Of a stretch of 64,000 nt of DNA, positions 19,317-29,237 are shown piece after piece. The notes beneath the pieces are model-generated. The model made no database searches. It had not been told where the DNA came from and was given only the letters and a program-made list of their open reading frames with translations. The stretch lies in assembly GCA_024276195.1 (NCBI GenBank), contig JAJRXR010000054.1, forward strand, positions 62,001-126,000, written 5' to 3'. A program made the translations under genes and the position numbers. The stretch comes from Planctomycetota bacterium. GTDB taxonomy: Bacteria > Planctomycetota > Phycisphaerae > Phycisphaerales > UBA1924. The stretch's first letter is position 1. The number at the start of each line of letters is the position of its first letter.

Positions 19317-20327
19317 ATGATCGCCGGGCAGGACACGGACTATCCAAAGACGCTCGAGGAACTGCTCGGCCCGGAGCTGCTGCGCCGCATGTCGCGCCTG
19401 GACGTGGTGAGCCGGAAGATCTTTGCGGGCAAGATGCGCGGCGAGCGGCGCTCCAAGCGGCGCGGGCAGTCGGTCGAGTTCGACGATTACCGCGAGTATC
19501 TTCCGGGAGACGACCTGCGCCATATTGACTGGAATGTGTTTGCGCGCCTGGACAAGTACTTCATCAAGCTCTTCCGCGAGGAGGAGGATCTGGCCGTGCG
19601 GGTGGTGCTCGACTGCTCGCCCTCGATGCGGGCGGGGGATCCGTCCAAGCTGGTGTTCGCGGCGCGAGTCGCGATGGCGATCGGTTCGATCGGGCTGGTG
19701 AACATGAACCGGGTGTCGGCCGCGACGTTCGGGTGGGGGACGGGTCCGGGGGTTGTCGAGCTGGCGCCGATGCGCGGGCGGCGCAACGTCGAGCGGTTCG
19801 GGCGGTTCGTGCTCGATGCGCTCGAGCGGGCCAGCACCGAGCACGCCAGCGGGGGCGAGGGCGGGCTGGCGCCAACACCCAGCGGGCGGTTCCTCGACGC
19901 GGCGCGACGCATCGCCTCGCCCAGGCACGCGGGGGGGCGCGGCGTGATGATCGTGGTGTCCGACTTCCTGGTCCGCGAGGGGCTGACCGAGGGGCTCAAC
20001 TATTACGCCGGGGGCGTGGGCGGCGGGGGCGCGTTCGACACGACATGCCTGCATGTGCTCTCGCCCGATGAGATCGACCCCGGGCGCGCGCGCGAGCGAG
20101 GGCTGCTCGGCGATCTGCGCCTGACCGACGTCGAGAGCGGGCGCGCGACCGAGGTGACGGTTTCGGCGGCGCTCTTGAAGCGATACAAGCAGCGCCTCGA
20201 TGCGCACCTCGAGCGTCTTGACCGAGAGTGCAGCGCGCGGTCCATGACGCACATGCTCGTGCCGACGGATACGGATCTCGAGGGGCTGCTGCTGGGCGAG
20301 CTGCGCCGGCGGGGGTTGTTCAGCTAG
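19317..20327 (+). CDS. DUF58 domain protein (MoxR-associated von Willebrand-like)
   Basis: 336 residues. The DUF58 signature SVEFDDYREYLPGDDLRHID (52-71) is followed by WNVFARLDKYFIKLF and a vWA-like strand with the metal-site pattern VVLDCSPSM (about 96-104). A second vWA-like strand is VMIVVSDFLV. Such proteins work with MoxR AAA ATPases in protein maturation or stress, but no moxR lies within this window. A glycine-rich loop (GGVGGGGAF) interrupts the end of the vWA fold. Confidence 0.92.
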   Translation: MIAGQDTDYPKTLEELLGPELLRRMSRLDVVSRKIFAGKMRGERRSKRRGQSVEFDDYREYLPGDDLRHIDWNVFARLDKYFIKLFREEEDLAVRVVLDCSPSMRAGDPSKLVFAARVAMAIGSIGLVNMNRVSAATFGWGTGPGVVELAPMRGRRNVERFGRFVLDALERASTEHASGGEGGLAPTPSGRFLDAARRIASPRHAGGRGVMIVVSDFLVREGLTEGLNYYAGGVGGGGAFDTTCLHVLSPDEIDPGRARERGLLGDLRLTDVESGRATEVTVSAALLKRYKQRLDAHLERLDRECSARSMTHMLVPTDTDLEGLLLGELRRRGLFS

Positions 20328-20336
20328 AGGCGCATC

Positions 20337-20356
20337 GGTGGGATGCCTGTCCCACC
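20337..20356. repeat. Degenerate copy of the GGGACGCCTGTCCCACC-type palindrome
   Basis: GGTGGGA and TCCCACC pair around TGCCTG, between the DUF58 and TPR-YggX genes, which converge here. It resembles the right arm of the fuller element at 22137-22196. It may serve both genes as a terminator, but no T tract follows. Confidence 0.6.
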
Positions 20357-20366
20357 CATTCGGGGC

Positions 20367-21091
20367 TTATGTCCCCACGCCTTTGTGCATCTCGCCCTTG
20401 AAGTCTTCGAGATGCCCGCCGCGCGAGAGGATGTCGTCGACGACGCCCCGGTACTGCCCTTCGGGCTGTGGGGGCGGGGCGTTCATGAGCTGCTCGTAGG
20501 TCTCGTCGGAGAGCCCGATGAAGCGGCGCATGCCATAGTCATATACGGCGTCGTGCTCGTCGCGCGAGAGGTCGAGCCTCAGCTCGTTGATGATCTTGGT
20601 GCCCAGACCGATCCACTCGTCCCATGTCTGCTTGCTGATGCGCTCGTGGATCCACTGACCCATGGGGCTGCGGAAGGGGGGGCGGGGATCTGCGTCCCGG
20701 GCTTGCCGGTTTTCTGGCAGACGAACGAGCCCGGGGGGAAGTCCTGCGGCGCCTGCTCGACCTTGGGGACGGGGGCGCCGAGGCGTTCGAGCAGGTCTTC
20801 CATAGCTTTCTTGGGCATCAGGTCGCCCCGTTCGGAGGCGATGGTGTAGCCGCGGGTGAGCAGGGCCTTGGCGGCGTCGCCCTGGTCCGAGGCCATCAGG
20901 GCGGCCCCGGCGAGCTGGTACGCCTTGCTCATCGTCGGGTTCAGCTCGGTACACCGGGTGTACGCCTCGGCGGCCTCCTGGTAGCGCCCGCTCTGGTTGT
21001 ACGCCCCGGCGAGCGAGAACAGGGCCATGTCGTTCTCGGGGTCCTCTTGGACGAGCTCCTCGAACCGGCGGATGCGTTCTTCGATGTCCAT
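20367..21091 (-). CDS. TPR-YggX fusion (Fe(II)-trafficking-like), one-base frameshift
   Basis: The N-terminal 110 residues are TPR repeats (ALFSLAGAYNQSGRYQEAAEAY, KAYQLAGAALMASDQGDAAKAL). They run into VCQKTGKPG, which matches the start of YggX/Fe(2+)-trafficking proteins (CVKLGKEAPGL). The rest of that domain (PPFRSPMGQWIHERISK, TKIINELRLDLS) continues in another frame. The switch falls in a run of seven G on the plus strand at about 20677-20683; eight would join the frames. AAAGGA precedes ATG 21091. YggX protects iron-sulfur clusters from oxidation; fusing it to a TPR is unusual. Whether the frameshift is real, programmed or a homopolymer error cannot be told here. Confidence 0.75.
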
Positions 21092-21174
21092 GAATCGGTC
21101 CTTTCGAGCCTGGCGGATGCGCCGTGCCTGTCAACGGTACGCCCGGCGATGGATCGCGGCATACTCTGGCCCGG

Positions 21175-22125
21175 ATGGCGCCAAAACCGGACCCCATGCT
21201 GCACGTTGATCTCGCGGGTCTCCCGCTGGCGTCGCCCGTGATCCTGGCTGCGGGGACGGCGGGGGTGCTCGATGAGATGTCCGAACAGCTCGACCTGGCC
21301 CGGGTCGGCGCCCTTGTCACCAAATCCATCACGCCCGAGCCCCGCGCGGGCAACGCGGCGCACCGGGTCTGGCCTACCCGCGTGGGCATGCTCAACGCCG
21401 TGGGGCTGGCGAACCCGGGCGTTGATGCGTTTCTCAGAGACCACGCGCCGAGGGCGGCGGCGCTGCCCTGCCGCGTGATCGCGTCCATCGCCGGGTTCAG
21501 CGTCGAGGACTACACGCGCGTCGCCCGGGCGATGAGCGGGTGCGAGGGGATCGGCGGCGTCGAGCTGAATGTCTCGTGTCCGAACGTCTGCGGCGGGGTC
21601 GAGTTCGGGGCGGAGCCGGGGGCGCTTGGTGAGCTGGTCAGCGCGGTCCGGGCGGAGCTGGGGGCGACGAAGCTGTTTGTAAAGCTGCCCCCGGTGACGA
21701 CGCCGGCGCCGAACACGATCGCAGATCTGGCGCGGGCGGCGATCGACGCGGGCGCCGACGCGCTGTGTTTGTGCAACACGACGCCCGCGATGGCCATTGA
21801 TGTGCGCACGCGCAAGCCGGCCCTGGGCAATACGACCGGCGGGTTATCCGGCGCTGCGGTTCACGCACAAGCGGTCAAGATTGTGTATGACGTGCATCGC
21901 CTCGTTGCGCGCGAGGCCGGCGTGCCGATCGTCGGGATCGGGGGCGTGACGGGCTGGAAGGACGCGGCGGAGCTGATCCTGGCGGGGGCGAGCGCGGTAC
22001 AGGTTGGGACGGCTTTGTTTGCTGATCCGAGGGCGCCGATCAAGATTGCGCGCGGGCTGGGCAGATGGGTTCGGGCGCAGGGGGCGGCGAATATCGGAGA
22101 GCTGACCGGGCGGGTCGAGGTGTAG
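21175..22125 (+). CDS. pyrD: Dihydroorotate dehydrogenase, class 1B-type catalytic subunit
   Basis: Oxidises dihydroorotate to orotate in pyrimidine synthesis. About 316 residues. Class 1 marks are the catalytic Cys in ELNVSCPNVCGG, FMN-binding lysines (TKSIT, FVKLPPVT), NTTPAM, and the phosphate loop GIGGVTGWKDAAE plus AGASAVQVGTAL. Class 1B enzymes normally pair with PyrK; none is seen here. Start ATG 21175 or 21196; the earlier ATG of the open frame overlaps the divergent gene's leader. Confidence 0.93.
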   Translation: MAPKPDPMLHVDLAGLPLASPVILAAGTAGVLDEMSEQLDLARVGALVTKSITPEPRAGNAAHRVWPTRVGMLNAVGLANPGVDAFLRDHAPRAAALPCRVIASIAGFSVEDYTRVARAMSGCEGIGGVELNVSCPNVCGGVEFGAEPGALGELVSAVRAELGATKLFVKLPPVTTPAPNTIADLARAAIDAGADALCLCNTTPAMAIDVRTRKPALGNTTGGLSGAAVHAQAVKIVYDVHRLVAREAGVPIVGIGGVTGWKDAAELILAGASAVQVGTALFADPRAPIKIARGLGRWVRAQGAANIGELTGRVEV

Positions 22126-22136
22126 GCCCATGGTTG

Positions 22137-22196
22137 GTGGGGCAGGCGTCTCGCCTGTCTTGTTGGGGTGGCGGACAGGCGGGACGCCTGTCCCAC
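22137..22196. repeat. Palindromic repeat between pyrD and smc
   Basis: Arms 22137-22159 and 22174-22196 pair with two mismatches; the cores read GCAGGCGTCTCGCCTGTC and GACAGGCGGGACGCCTGTC. It shares the GGCGTCTCGCC...GGCGGGACGCC core with the copy inside nrdJ (31096-31196), but the flanking stem bases differ in a compensated way on both arms. It lies between two convergent genes and may end transcription of both. Confidence 0.85.
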
Positions 22197-22208
22197 CGGG
22201 GGATTGTG

Positions 22209-25200
22209 TCAGCCGCTGACTTCGCTCGGGGTCTGGTCTTCGCGCATCTTGGCGAGGGCGTCGCGCAGGCCGCCTGTCGGGCTGGGCTGGGGCTTGGCCT
22301 CGGGCTCGTCGATGATGGTTTGCTCGATCGCCTTCTTGTCGATCTTGCCGTTGGCGCCGACCTGGTCGAAGCGGACATCGACGCGCTTGGAGACGCCGCG
22401 TTCCTGCATGGTGACGCCGTAGAGGCGGTCAACGCTCTGCATGGTGCGCTTGTTGTGCGTGACAACGATGAAGTGGCTGGTGTCGGTGAACTGGTCGAGG
22501 GTGGCGCAGAAGCGTCCGACGTTGGCCTCGTCGAGCGCGGCGTCCACCTCGTCGAGGATGCAGAAGCAGCTCGGTTTGGACCGGAAGATCGCCAGCAGCA
22601 GCGCGACGGCGGTCATGGTTTTCTCGCCGCCCGAGAGCTGGCTGATCGAGCGCGGTTCCTTGCCCGGGGGCTTGGCGATGACCTCGATGCCGGATTCGAG
22701 CAGGTCGGTCTCTTCGGTGACGACCTTGTGCCCGTCGATCTCTTTGACAAGGCCCATGAGGCGGATCTCGGCGCGCCCGCCGCCGAAGAGGCGCCGGAAC
22801 ATGCCGTCCTTGCTGGCGAAGGCGTCCTGGATGCTGGCGAAGATCTCGCCGAAGCGTTCGCGGCTGGCGATGTTGAGGCGTTCGATGAGGGTGCTGAGCT
22901 TGATGCGGGCCTCGTCGATGTCGCGGACCTGGGAGATGAGCGCGTCGTTGCGCTGTTCGAGGTTTTTCTCTTCCTCGATGGAATCGACGTTGACGTTGCC
23001 GAGCTTTTTGATCTCAGCGCTAAGCACGTTCACACGGGCCGAGGCGTCCGGAGCGTCGATGCGTTCGACATCTCCCGGGGCCATGACATATCGGTATTCC
23101 TGGTACTCGCGACAGACATCGAGGCCGATCTCGTCGAGGGTGCGCTCTTCGATGCTCTCACGCTTGACCTCGAGCTCACGGCGCGACATTTCGAGGCTGG
23201 ACCAGTCGCGCTCGACGATCGTGGCGAGCTTGCGGGCGCCGGTGAGGCGTTCGGTGTGCTGGGCGACGCTCGCGGAGGCGCCTTCGAGGGCGGCGCTGTC
23301 GCGTTGGATCTGGCTCGCGAGGGTTTCGCTCTCCTGGCGTGCGCTTGCGGCTTGCTCGAGCGCTTCGCTGACGGTCTGCTCGTGCTGCTGGGCGCGGATC
23401 GTGGTGGACTCGACCTGGCGGGCGGTCTCTTCACGTCGGCGGATTGAGGCGTCGCGTTCGATGTTCAGGCGCGCAAGTTCGCGCCGGGCGGCGCCGGCCT
23501 GCTCGTTGAGCGCGGTGCTAGCGACACGGGCCGAGGTCATCGCCTCGCTGGCGGTCTCGACGCTCGATTCGAGCCCGGCGAGCTCCTGGGTGAGCAGGGC
23601 GAGCGACTCGGTCCGCTCGGCGCGGAGGCGTTCGAGGCGCTGGGCGCGTTCGCGGAGCTCTTCGCGGTCGCGTTTGATGCCGGCGGCGCGTTCGGAGAGC
23701 TGTTCGAGTTCTGCCCGGACATCGGCGCGTTCGCGGTCCACGCGGGTCTGGTCGGCGCGGAGGCGGTCGAGGCGGATCTGCTCGCCCACGAGCCCGCGCT
23801 CGTGCTGGGCGAGCTCGCCTTCGAGGCGGGCGCGTTCGGCGCTGACACGGGCGACGTCGGTATCGACGCGCTCGAGGGTGGCGCGTTCGCCCGAGAGCGT
23901 GTGCCCGAGCTGGATCAGCGAGCTTTGGAGCGCGGTCAGCTCGCTGCGCCGCTGGATGAGGCCGGCGCTTTGTTCGGTGGCGAAGGGGCCGGCGACGACG
24001 CGACCGTCGGACTCGTACAGCGCGCCGTCGCGGGTGACGAAGCGGGCCTCAACACCCCGCAGCGGGCCGGCGGCCAGCAGCAGGGCCGCGTCGAGGTCTT
24101 CAACGAGTGTGGTGCGCCCCAGAAGGCGGTCGAGCAGGGCCGAGACCTGGGCTTGGCGTTCGGGTTCAAGGTCTGTCCGCGCCCTGGCGAGGGCGCGGAC
24201 GGAGGCGACGCGCGCCCCGCTGATGGCCGCGACACGGAACGGGTCTGGCTGAGGCTCGCCCGCGCCTCCGCGCAGCGGGATGAACGTGACGCGCCCGGGC
24301 AGGGCGTCGAGCTCGTCGGCGCTGGGCATCGTCAGCATCGCCTCGACAACAATCGCGGTGAGCGTTTGCCCGAGCGCGGCCTCAACCGGCCCGGCCCACT
24401 CCGACGCCACCTCGATCAGCTCGGCCAGCGGTGCAATAACGCCCGCGTACCCGTCCTTGGCTTCAGCCCGCTCCATCACGAACCGGGCGGCTTCGCCCAG
24501 GCCCTCGCGCGAGCGGACCATCTCGTCGAGCGTGGCGCGCCGTGAGTCGCGACGGACGTGCTCCTGTTCGAGCCCGTTGACTCTTTCTCCGAGCACGCGC
24601 CGGTCTTCGCTGAGCGAATCACTCGAGCGTTGGCGTTCGTTGCGTTGGGTTCCGAGGCGCTCGATGAGGGTTTGGCGCTCGCTGAGGGCGCTCTCAAGGG
24701 CTGCGGACTGCTCGCTCGCGCTGGCGTGCTCCTCGTCGAGCTTGGTCAGGCGGGCCTCGCACGAGACGCTCTGCTCGCGGAGGGTTTCCAGGCGGCGTTC
24801 GTCGCCCTCGATGGACGCGAGCAGCCCGGTGCGCTCGCGCTCGATGCCCTCGGCCTCGTGCCTGCGCTCGCTCAGCGCGGTCCGCTTCTCACTCGCTCGC
24901 TCGAGCGCCTTGCCCCGGGCGCTCGTGGCGCTGTCGAGCGCTCGCTCGGCGTCGCCCACACCCTCGCTCAGGCGGGCCAGCTCCTCGCTCTGCTCGGTGA
25001 TCTGCGTGTCGAGGCTCTTGATCTGTTCCTCGGCCTCGCGCAGGCGGGTTTGCTCGCCCTCGACCTGCTCGCGGGCCTCCTCGATCGCCCGGCGCGCCAT
25101 GCCCAGACGCTGCTCGGCGCTCTCGCCCCGGTGCTTGGCGCCGACGAGGGCCTCTTCCAGGCGACGGTGGGCGGCGGCGAGCTCGTGGCGGTGCAGCTCG

Positions 25201-26198
25201 GCGTCCTGACGCTCCTGCTCGAGTTCCGCGACGACCTCGTGCGTCTCGTCGCGCTTGCTCTGGAGCGCCTGCACCTGGCTGGTGAGCCCGTCGAGTCGCT
25301 GGCGGATCTCGTCGTACTGCTCGAACGCGAGCGCGAGGCGCAGGGCGTTGTGCTCGTCCTCGAGATCTTGGAACCGGCGCGCCTTGGCGGCCTGCCCGCG
25401 GACCAGGCGCAGGCGGCGCTCGGTCGAGTCGAGCTGCTCGCGCGTGCGGACGAGGTTCGACTCGGCCTTGTCGAGCTTGCGCGACGCCTCGATGCGCCGC
25501 TGCTTGTACTTGGCGATGCCCGCGGCTTCCTCGAAAATCACGCGCCGTTCCATCGGGCTGGCCAGGAGCATCGCATCGACCTTGCCCTGCTCGATGATCG
25601 AGTAGGCGTCGGCGCCGATGCCGGTGTCCAGGAACAGATCGCGGATGTCGCGCAGGCGGGCGAGCTTGGCGTTGATGAGGTACTGGCTCTTGCCGTCGCG
25701 GTAGAGGCGGCGCTCGACCTCGACAACATCTGTATCCACCGGCAGCGCGCGCCGGACTCGCCGGTCCACGAGCGAGGGCGCCTCGTCGAGCGTGTCGTCG
25801 AGCGGCTCGTGCGGGTGCTCACTCAACCCCGCGTCGTCGGCTCCCTTGGCCAGCTGGCGGATGATCGGCGCGGCGTCGGTGATCGGGTTGTCGAACCGGA
25901 GCGTGACCGAGGCCATGCCCGCGGGCTTGCGCCCGACGGAGCCGGCGAAGATGACGTCGATCATCTCCTTGCCACGCAGGGATTTGCTTGACCGCTCGCC
26001 CAGGACCCACTTGATGGCGTCCACGACGTTGGACTTGCCGCACCCGTTGGGGCCGACGATGCCGGTGACAGCGTCGTCGAAGGTGAAGGTGGTCGTGTCG
26101 GGGAAGGACTTGAAGCCGCAGAGCGTCAGGGCGCGGAGGCGCAGGTTTGTTGCAGCGCCAGCGCGCGCGATGGAATCGGTGTGTGTGGGCCTAGTCAT
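22209..26198 (-). CDS. smc: Chromosome segregation protein SMC
   Basis: 1329 residues, somewhat longer than typical SMC (about 1180). The N-terminal head has Walker A GPNGCGKSN (49-57). Two long coiled coils very rich in Glu, Arg and Ala flank the hinge (about 575-720, starting near GYAGVIAPLAEL). The C-terminal head has the ABC signature LSGGEKT (about 1186) and Walker B CILDEVDAALDE (about 1213). An extension follows at the C-terminus. Insertion NITDAA...EAPSLVDRRVRR in the N-terminal head adds acidic residues. GGAGG is 11 bases before the ATG. Condenses and segregates the chromosome; the ScpAB partners are not in the window. Confidence 0.97.
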   Translation of the reverse strand: MTRPTHTDSIARAGAATNLRLRALTLCGFKSFPDTTTFTFDDAVTGIVGPNGCGKSNVVDAIKWVLGERSSKSLRGKEMIDVIFAGSVGRKPAGMASVTLRFDNPITDAAPIIRQLAKGADDAGLSEHPHEPLDDTLDEAPSLVDRRVRRALPVDTDVVEVERRLYRDGKSQYLINAKLARLRDIRDLFLDTGIGADAYSIIEQGKVDAMLLASPMERRVIFEEAAGIAKYKQRRIEASRKLDKAESNLVRTREQLDSTERRLRLVRGQAAKARRFQDLEDEHNALRLALAFEQYDEIRQRLDGLTSQVQALQSKRDETHEVVAELEQERQDAELHRHELAAAHRRLEEALVGAKHRGESAEQRLGMARRAIEEAREQVEGEQTRLREAEEQIKSLDTQITEQSEELARLSEGVGDAERALDSATSARGKALERASEKRTALSERRHEAEGIERERTGLLASIEGDERRLETLREQSVSCEARLTKLDEEHASASEQSAALESALSERQTLIERLGTQRNERQRSSDSLSEDRRVLGERVNGLEQEHVRRDSRRATLDEMVRSREGLGEAARFVMERAEAKDGYAGVIAPLAELIEVASEWAGPVEAALGQTLTAIVVEAMLTMPSADELDALPGRVTFIPLRGGAGEPQPDPFRVAAISGARVASVRALARARTDLEPERQAQVSALLDRLLGRTTLVEDLDAALLLAAGPLRGVEARFVTRDGALYESDGRVVAGPFATEQSAGLIQRRSELTALQSSLIQLGHTLSGERATLERVDTDVARVSAERARLEGELAQHERGLVGEQIRLDRLRADQTRVDRERADVRAELEQLSERAAGIKRDREELRERAQRLERLRAERTESLALLTQELAGLESSVETASEAMTSARVASTALNEQAGAARRELARLNIERDASIRRREETARQVESTTIRAQQHEQTVSEALEQAASARQESETLASQIQRDSAALEGASASVAQHTERLTGARKLATIVERDWSSLEMSRRELEVKRESIEERTLDEIGLDVCREYQEYRYVMAPGDVERIDAPDASARVNVLSAEIKKLGNVNVDSIEEEKNLEQRNDALISQVRDIDEARIKLSTLIERLNIASRERFGEIFASIQDAFASKDGMFRRLFGGGRAEIRLMGLVKEIDGHKVVTEETDLLESGIEVIAKPPGKEPRSISQLSGGEKTMTAVALLLAIFRSKPSCFCILDEVDAALDEANVGRFCATLDQFTDTSHFIVVTHNKRTMQSVDRLYGVTMQERGVSKRVDVRFDQVGANGKIDKKAIEQTIIDEPEAKPQPSPTGGLRDALAKMREDQTPSEVSG

Positions 26199-26438
26199 GT
26201 GGAGCCAACCTCCGTGTTGCTCCCAGTGGTCCGCCCGCCCCGCGCCGATCCATGGCGAGAGAAGACTGCGGCAGTGCCGGCCGGCGCCCGCCAGCTGACG
26301 GGGACGGCCAAACGGACCGACCCACAGGGTACCGGGTTCCGCGAGGGAGCGTCGGATTGTTCACACACCGATCGCCCGGGGCGCGCCGGCTCTGGGGGCG
26401 CCCGCCTCTGGAACACACGGATCGTGCTGCGCCGATGC

Positions 26439-28499
26439 TCACTGCCCGGTGTCGCCCGCCTCGCCCTCGCCCTCGCCCTTGCCCTCGCCGTTTTCTTCGG
26501 GCGGGGGTGGGGTCAGCGGCACGAGCAGGCCCTCGCGACGGGGCGCCCGGCGTTGTTCGCTGGGTGTTCGCAGGCGGGGCGAATCGAAGACGACGAGGCG
26601 CTCCTCGCTGCCCGGCGTCGCCGGGCGGACCGTGATCTCTTCCGCTTTGGACGAGCGGATCAGCTCGGCCAGCAGGCGGTCCTGCTCGGTCGAGAAGGCC
26701 GCCTCGAACCCGCCGTCGTTGTAGATGTTGTACACGGCGCCGACCGTCTCGGCGTATGTCAGGCCCAGGCCCGTGCGCGGGTCGGTGGGCGACTGGTCCC
26801 GGGCGAACATCTTGATGAGCTTGTCGAGCTCTTCCTCGGCGTCCTGCACGATCACACGCCCGGTCCGCTGGTCGCGATAATACAGCCGGACGGGGTCGGA
26901 TTCGCTGTCGGCCGAGAGCATCAGGCGGTTTTCCCAGGCGGTCACGAGCGAGGGCTTGGTGAGCTTGATGTCCCCGCCGAAGAGGACGATCCGCGGCTCG
27001 CCCTGCTGGGTGACGTACACGAGCGGATCGCCCCCGGGGACGCGGTCGAGAAAGAACTTGCCGGCGACAAGCTCGCGGCTGATGCCCTGGATGGAGCCCC
27101 GGGGCAGGCTCATCCGGGCCATCGCGTCGAGGCCCGTGCGTGTCAGGCGGAAGGCGCCGGGGCCGGTCTCGCCCTCGACCATCCGCATCAGGCGTCGGCG
27201 TTGGGCCTTGATGGCTCGCCCGACGAGCGCCTCGTAGGCCGCGACCCGGATGGTCAGCTCGTTCGAGGCGAGCAGGCCCTTGAGCGTCTGGTCAACGGTG
27301 GGGCCAGCGTTGAGGCGCCCGAGCAGCTCGATCGCCTCCGGGCGGAGCGTGTCTGGACCGTCGAGGGCGATTTGCTTGAGGAACGGGGCCGCTCGCGCAT
27401 CGCCCAGGCCCACGCCGGCGCGCAGCGCCGCCAGGCGCGGCGCCGCCTCGGGGTGCTCGTACAGATCGCGCACAAACGGCTTGGCCGCTTCGCCGATCGC
27501 TTCGAGGCACCAGCCCATGTCGTCGGCCAGGTACGGCTGGGCGTTCATCGTCCGGGCGTAGCGCTGGGCGTACAGCTCCGGGTAGGTCCGGTCGATCTGC
27601 AGATGCATCACAAGCTGGAGGAACTCGGCCGGGCGGTCCTCGAAGCGCCGGGGCACACGGACGCGCACGAGCGTGTCGTCCTTGCCCCGGGCGAGGGGGC
27701 CGTCGTCGCCCGTGCGCTCGGGGAATCGTGAGTTGATGGCGCTGGTGATGCGCCGGGCGCGCGAGTGGGAGGGGTTGTCGAGCAGGATCTCGATGAGCAG
27801 GTCTTCGTGGACGACTCCGCCGTCGAGGATGCGCCCGACGTCGCGCGTCACGCCGTCGGTAGTGGAGCCGGGATCGGCGAAGGGGTTGATAAAAATAGGC
27901 CCTTTGGCGTCGCCCACGACGAGGGTTGTGTCGCCCCCGAACGCGGTGGGGGGGCCGGGGCGGAGCTTGGTGGTATAGAGGCGCCCGCCCTCGAGGCTCG
28001 TGGCGTTGACAGCACGGATATACAGGTCAAACGACGTCCCGGCGCGCGCGCCGGGCGGGATGGCGCCCTGGACAATGACGACGGCGGTGTTCGGGTCGTT
28101 GAGCAGTTGTCGGGGTGATTTGCCCCGGAACGCGGTGCCCTCGATATCGTTGGCTCGCCCGATGCCGCCCAGGCCCATCTCGCGCTCCATGGTCGCGGCG
28201 TACTCCTCGGGCATGGGCAGGCCGCCCGTGCCATCGAGCCCGACGACATAGCCGATGCCCGAGACGAGCAGCGGCGCGATGCCGCGCACCGAAGCCTCGG
28301 CGCCGATCGTGCCCCGCAACGATCCCGGCACGTCGCGGCTGATCGCGGGCGCAACCGATCGTGCGCGCGGCGGCGCCTTGCGGTTGCGCATGCACCCGGT
28401 GCTGAGCATCAGGCTCGCGAGCGCGAGGCTCAGCACACCGACCCGGGCCAGCCGCGCTCTGCGGACACCTTGCTGCTGCGCACACCCTGACCTGTTCAT
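26439..28499 (-). CDS. Lipoprotein with FlgI-like (flagellar P-ring) domain
   Basis: 686 residues from ATG 28499. The signal peptide ends in the lipobox LSTGC with lipid-bearing Cys36; the open frame upstream of this has no signal and is ignored. Residues about 60-300 resemble FlgI: SGIGYVVGLDGTGG, NTAVVIVQGAIPPGARAGTSFD and SLEGGRLYTTKL. The middle (about 370-480) looks like HEAT-type helical repeats (RLAALRAGVGLGDARAAP). The end is disordered and Gly/Glu-rich (GEGKGEGEGEAG). FlgI itself is a periplasmic ring protein of about 370 residues without a lipid anchor, and no flagellar gene lies nearby. A ring-like outer-membrane or periplasmic role is possible but unproven. Confidence 0.75.
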   Translation of the reverse strand: MNRSGCAQQQGVRRARLARVGVLSLALASLMLSTGCMRNRKAPPRARSVAPAISRDVPGSLRGTIGAEASVRGIAPLLVSGIGYVVGLDGTGGLPMPEEYAATMEREMGLGGIGRANDIEGTAFRGKSPRQLLNDPNTAVVIVQGAIPPGARAGTSFDLYIRAVNATSLEGGRLYTTKLRPGPPTAFGGDTTLVVGDAKGPIFINPFADPGSTTDGVTRDVGRILDGGVVHEDLLIEILLDNPSHSRARRITSAINSRFPERTGDDGPLARGKDDTLVRVRVPRRFEDRPAEFLQLVMHLQIDRTYPELYAQRYARTMNAQPYLADDMGWCLEAIGEAAKPFVRDLYEHPEAAPRLAALRAGVGLGDARAAPFLKQIALDGPDTLRPEAIELLGRLNAGPTVDQTLKGLLASNELTIRVAAYEALVGRAIKAQRRRLMRMVEGETGPGAFRLTRTGLDAMARMSLPRGSIQGISRELVAGKFFLDRVPGGDPLVYVTQQGEPRIVLFGGDIKLTKPSLVTAWENRLMLSADSESDPVRLYYRDQRTGRVIVQDAEEELDKLIKMFARDQSPTDPRTGLGLTYAETVGAVYNIYNDGGFEAAFSTEQDRLLAELIRSSKAEEITVRPATPGSEERLVVFDSPRLRTPSEQRRAPRREGLLVPLTPPPPEENGEGKGEGEGEAGDTGQ

Positions 28500-29237
28500 C
28501 GTCGCCCCGGATCTGAGAGGTGGTCGTCGCCCGGCGCGCCCCTTCGGGGGCGACGCCCGGGCCGGGTGCTCGCCCCGGCCTTGTCCCGCGTGTGGGCACA
28601 GCCAGGCCGTGCCGCGCGGGATGGTAGCGGCCCATTCGCAGACGCCGGGCAGGCGTTCCAGGCGTGCTGGAGACGCCGACCAATCAACCGACAACATGCC
28701 CTGACGCGCCGTTCTGGGCGATTTTGAATACGAACCACCACCCGTAGTAGGTCGAGCGCGTAAACTGGATGAAAATGCCCAGATATGGGGTGTGGACAGC
28801 TTCCGTGAAGATCATCAAAATCGCTAAGGGCAAGCGCCGTCCGAGCTTGCACGCAAGCGACAGGTTTTCAACGTCGATCTACTTCATTTTGGGAGATGAT
28901 GGGCTACACACCACCATTGGTTGTGGTATTGTTCTCTCCCGTCACGCCGAGCGAAGTACTCGTCGGGGCAGGATCGCAAGAAGCTGAGGCCAGGGACAGG
29001 CCGAATCGCCCGGATGAGGGCGAAAAAGCAGGATGGCAGGCCCGGGTCGCCGGTGGGCGGGTCGGGAGGATTGCGGGGGTCGCGGGTTGGCCTCCGGATG
29101 GGATGTCCGGGTTCGCCGGGCATGGGTTGGGGCTTTCTGGCCCCGAGAACATCGACGGGATGTGTCCGACACCGGTCCGGGGGATTTCTCTCCGGGCGTC
29201 CGCGATCGGTGCGTCCCAATGCAGCGAGGGGCACGCG
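28500..29237. other. Long intergenic region upstream of dcd
   Basis: Separates the FlgI-like gene (minus) from dcd (plus). The part 28700-28960 is AT-richer than its flanks, with no frame that looks coding. The rest is GC-rich, and the dcd frame is open back to 28896 with no conserved residues before 29238. No RNA family recognised. Confidence 0.5.

Noticed and set aside
26181..27731. Plus-strand frame of 516 codons opposite the FlgI-like gene
   Set aside because: No domain, and the opposite strand carries a lipobox and P-ring motifs.
28769..28987. 72-codon frame upstream of dcd
   Set aside because: No ribosome site and no plausible composition; probably chance in an AT-richer gap.
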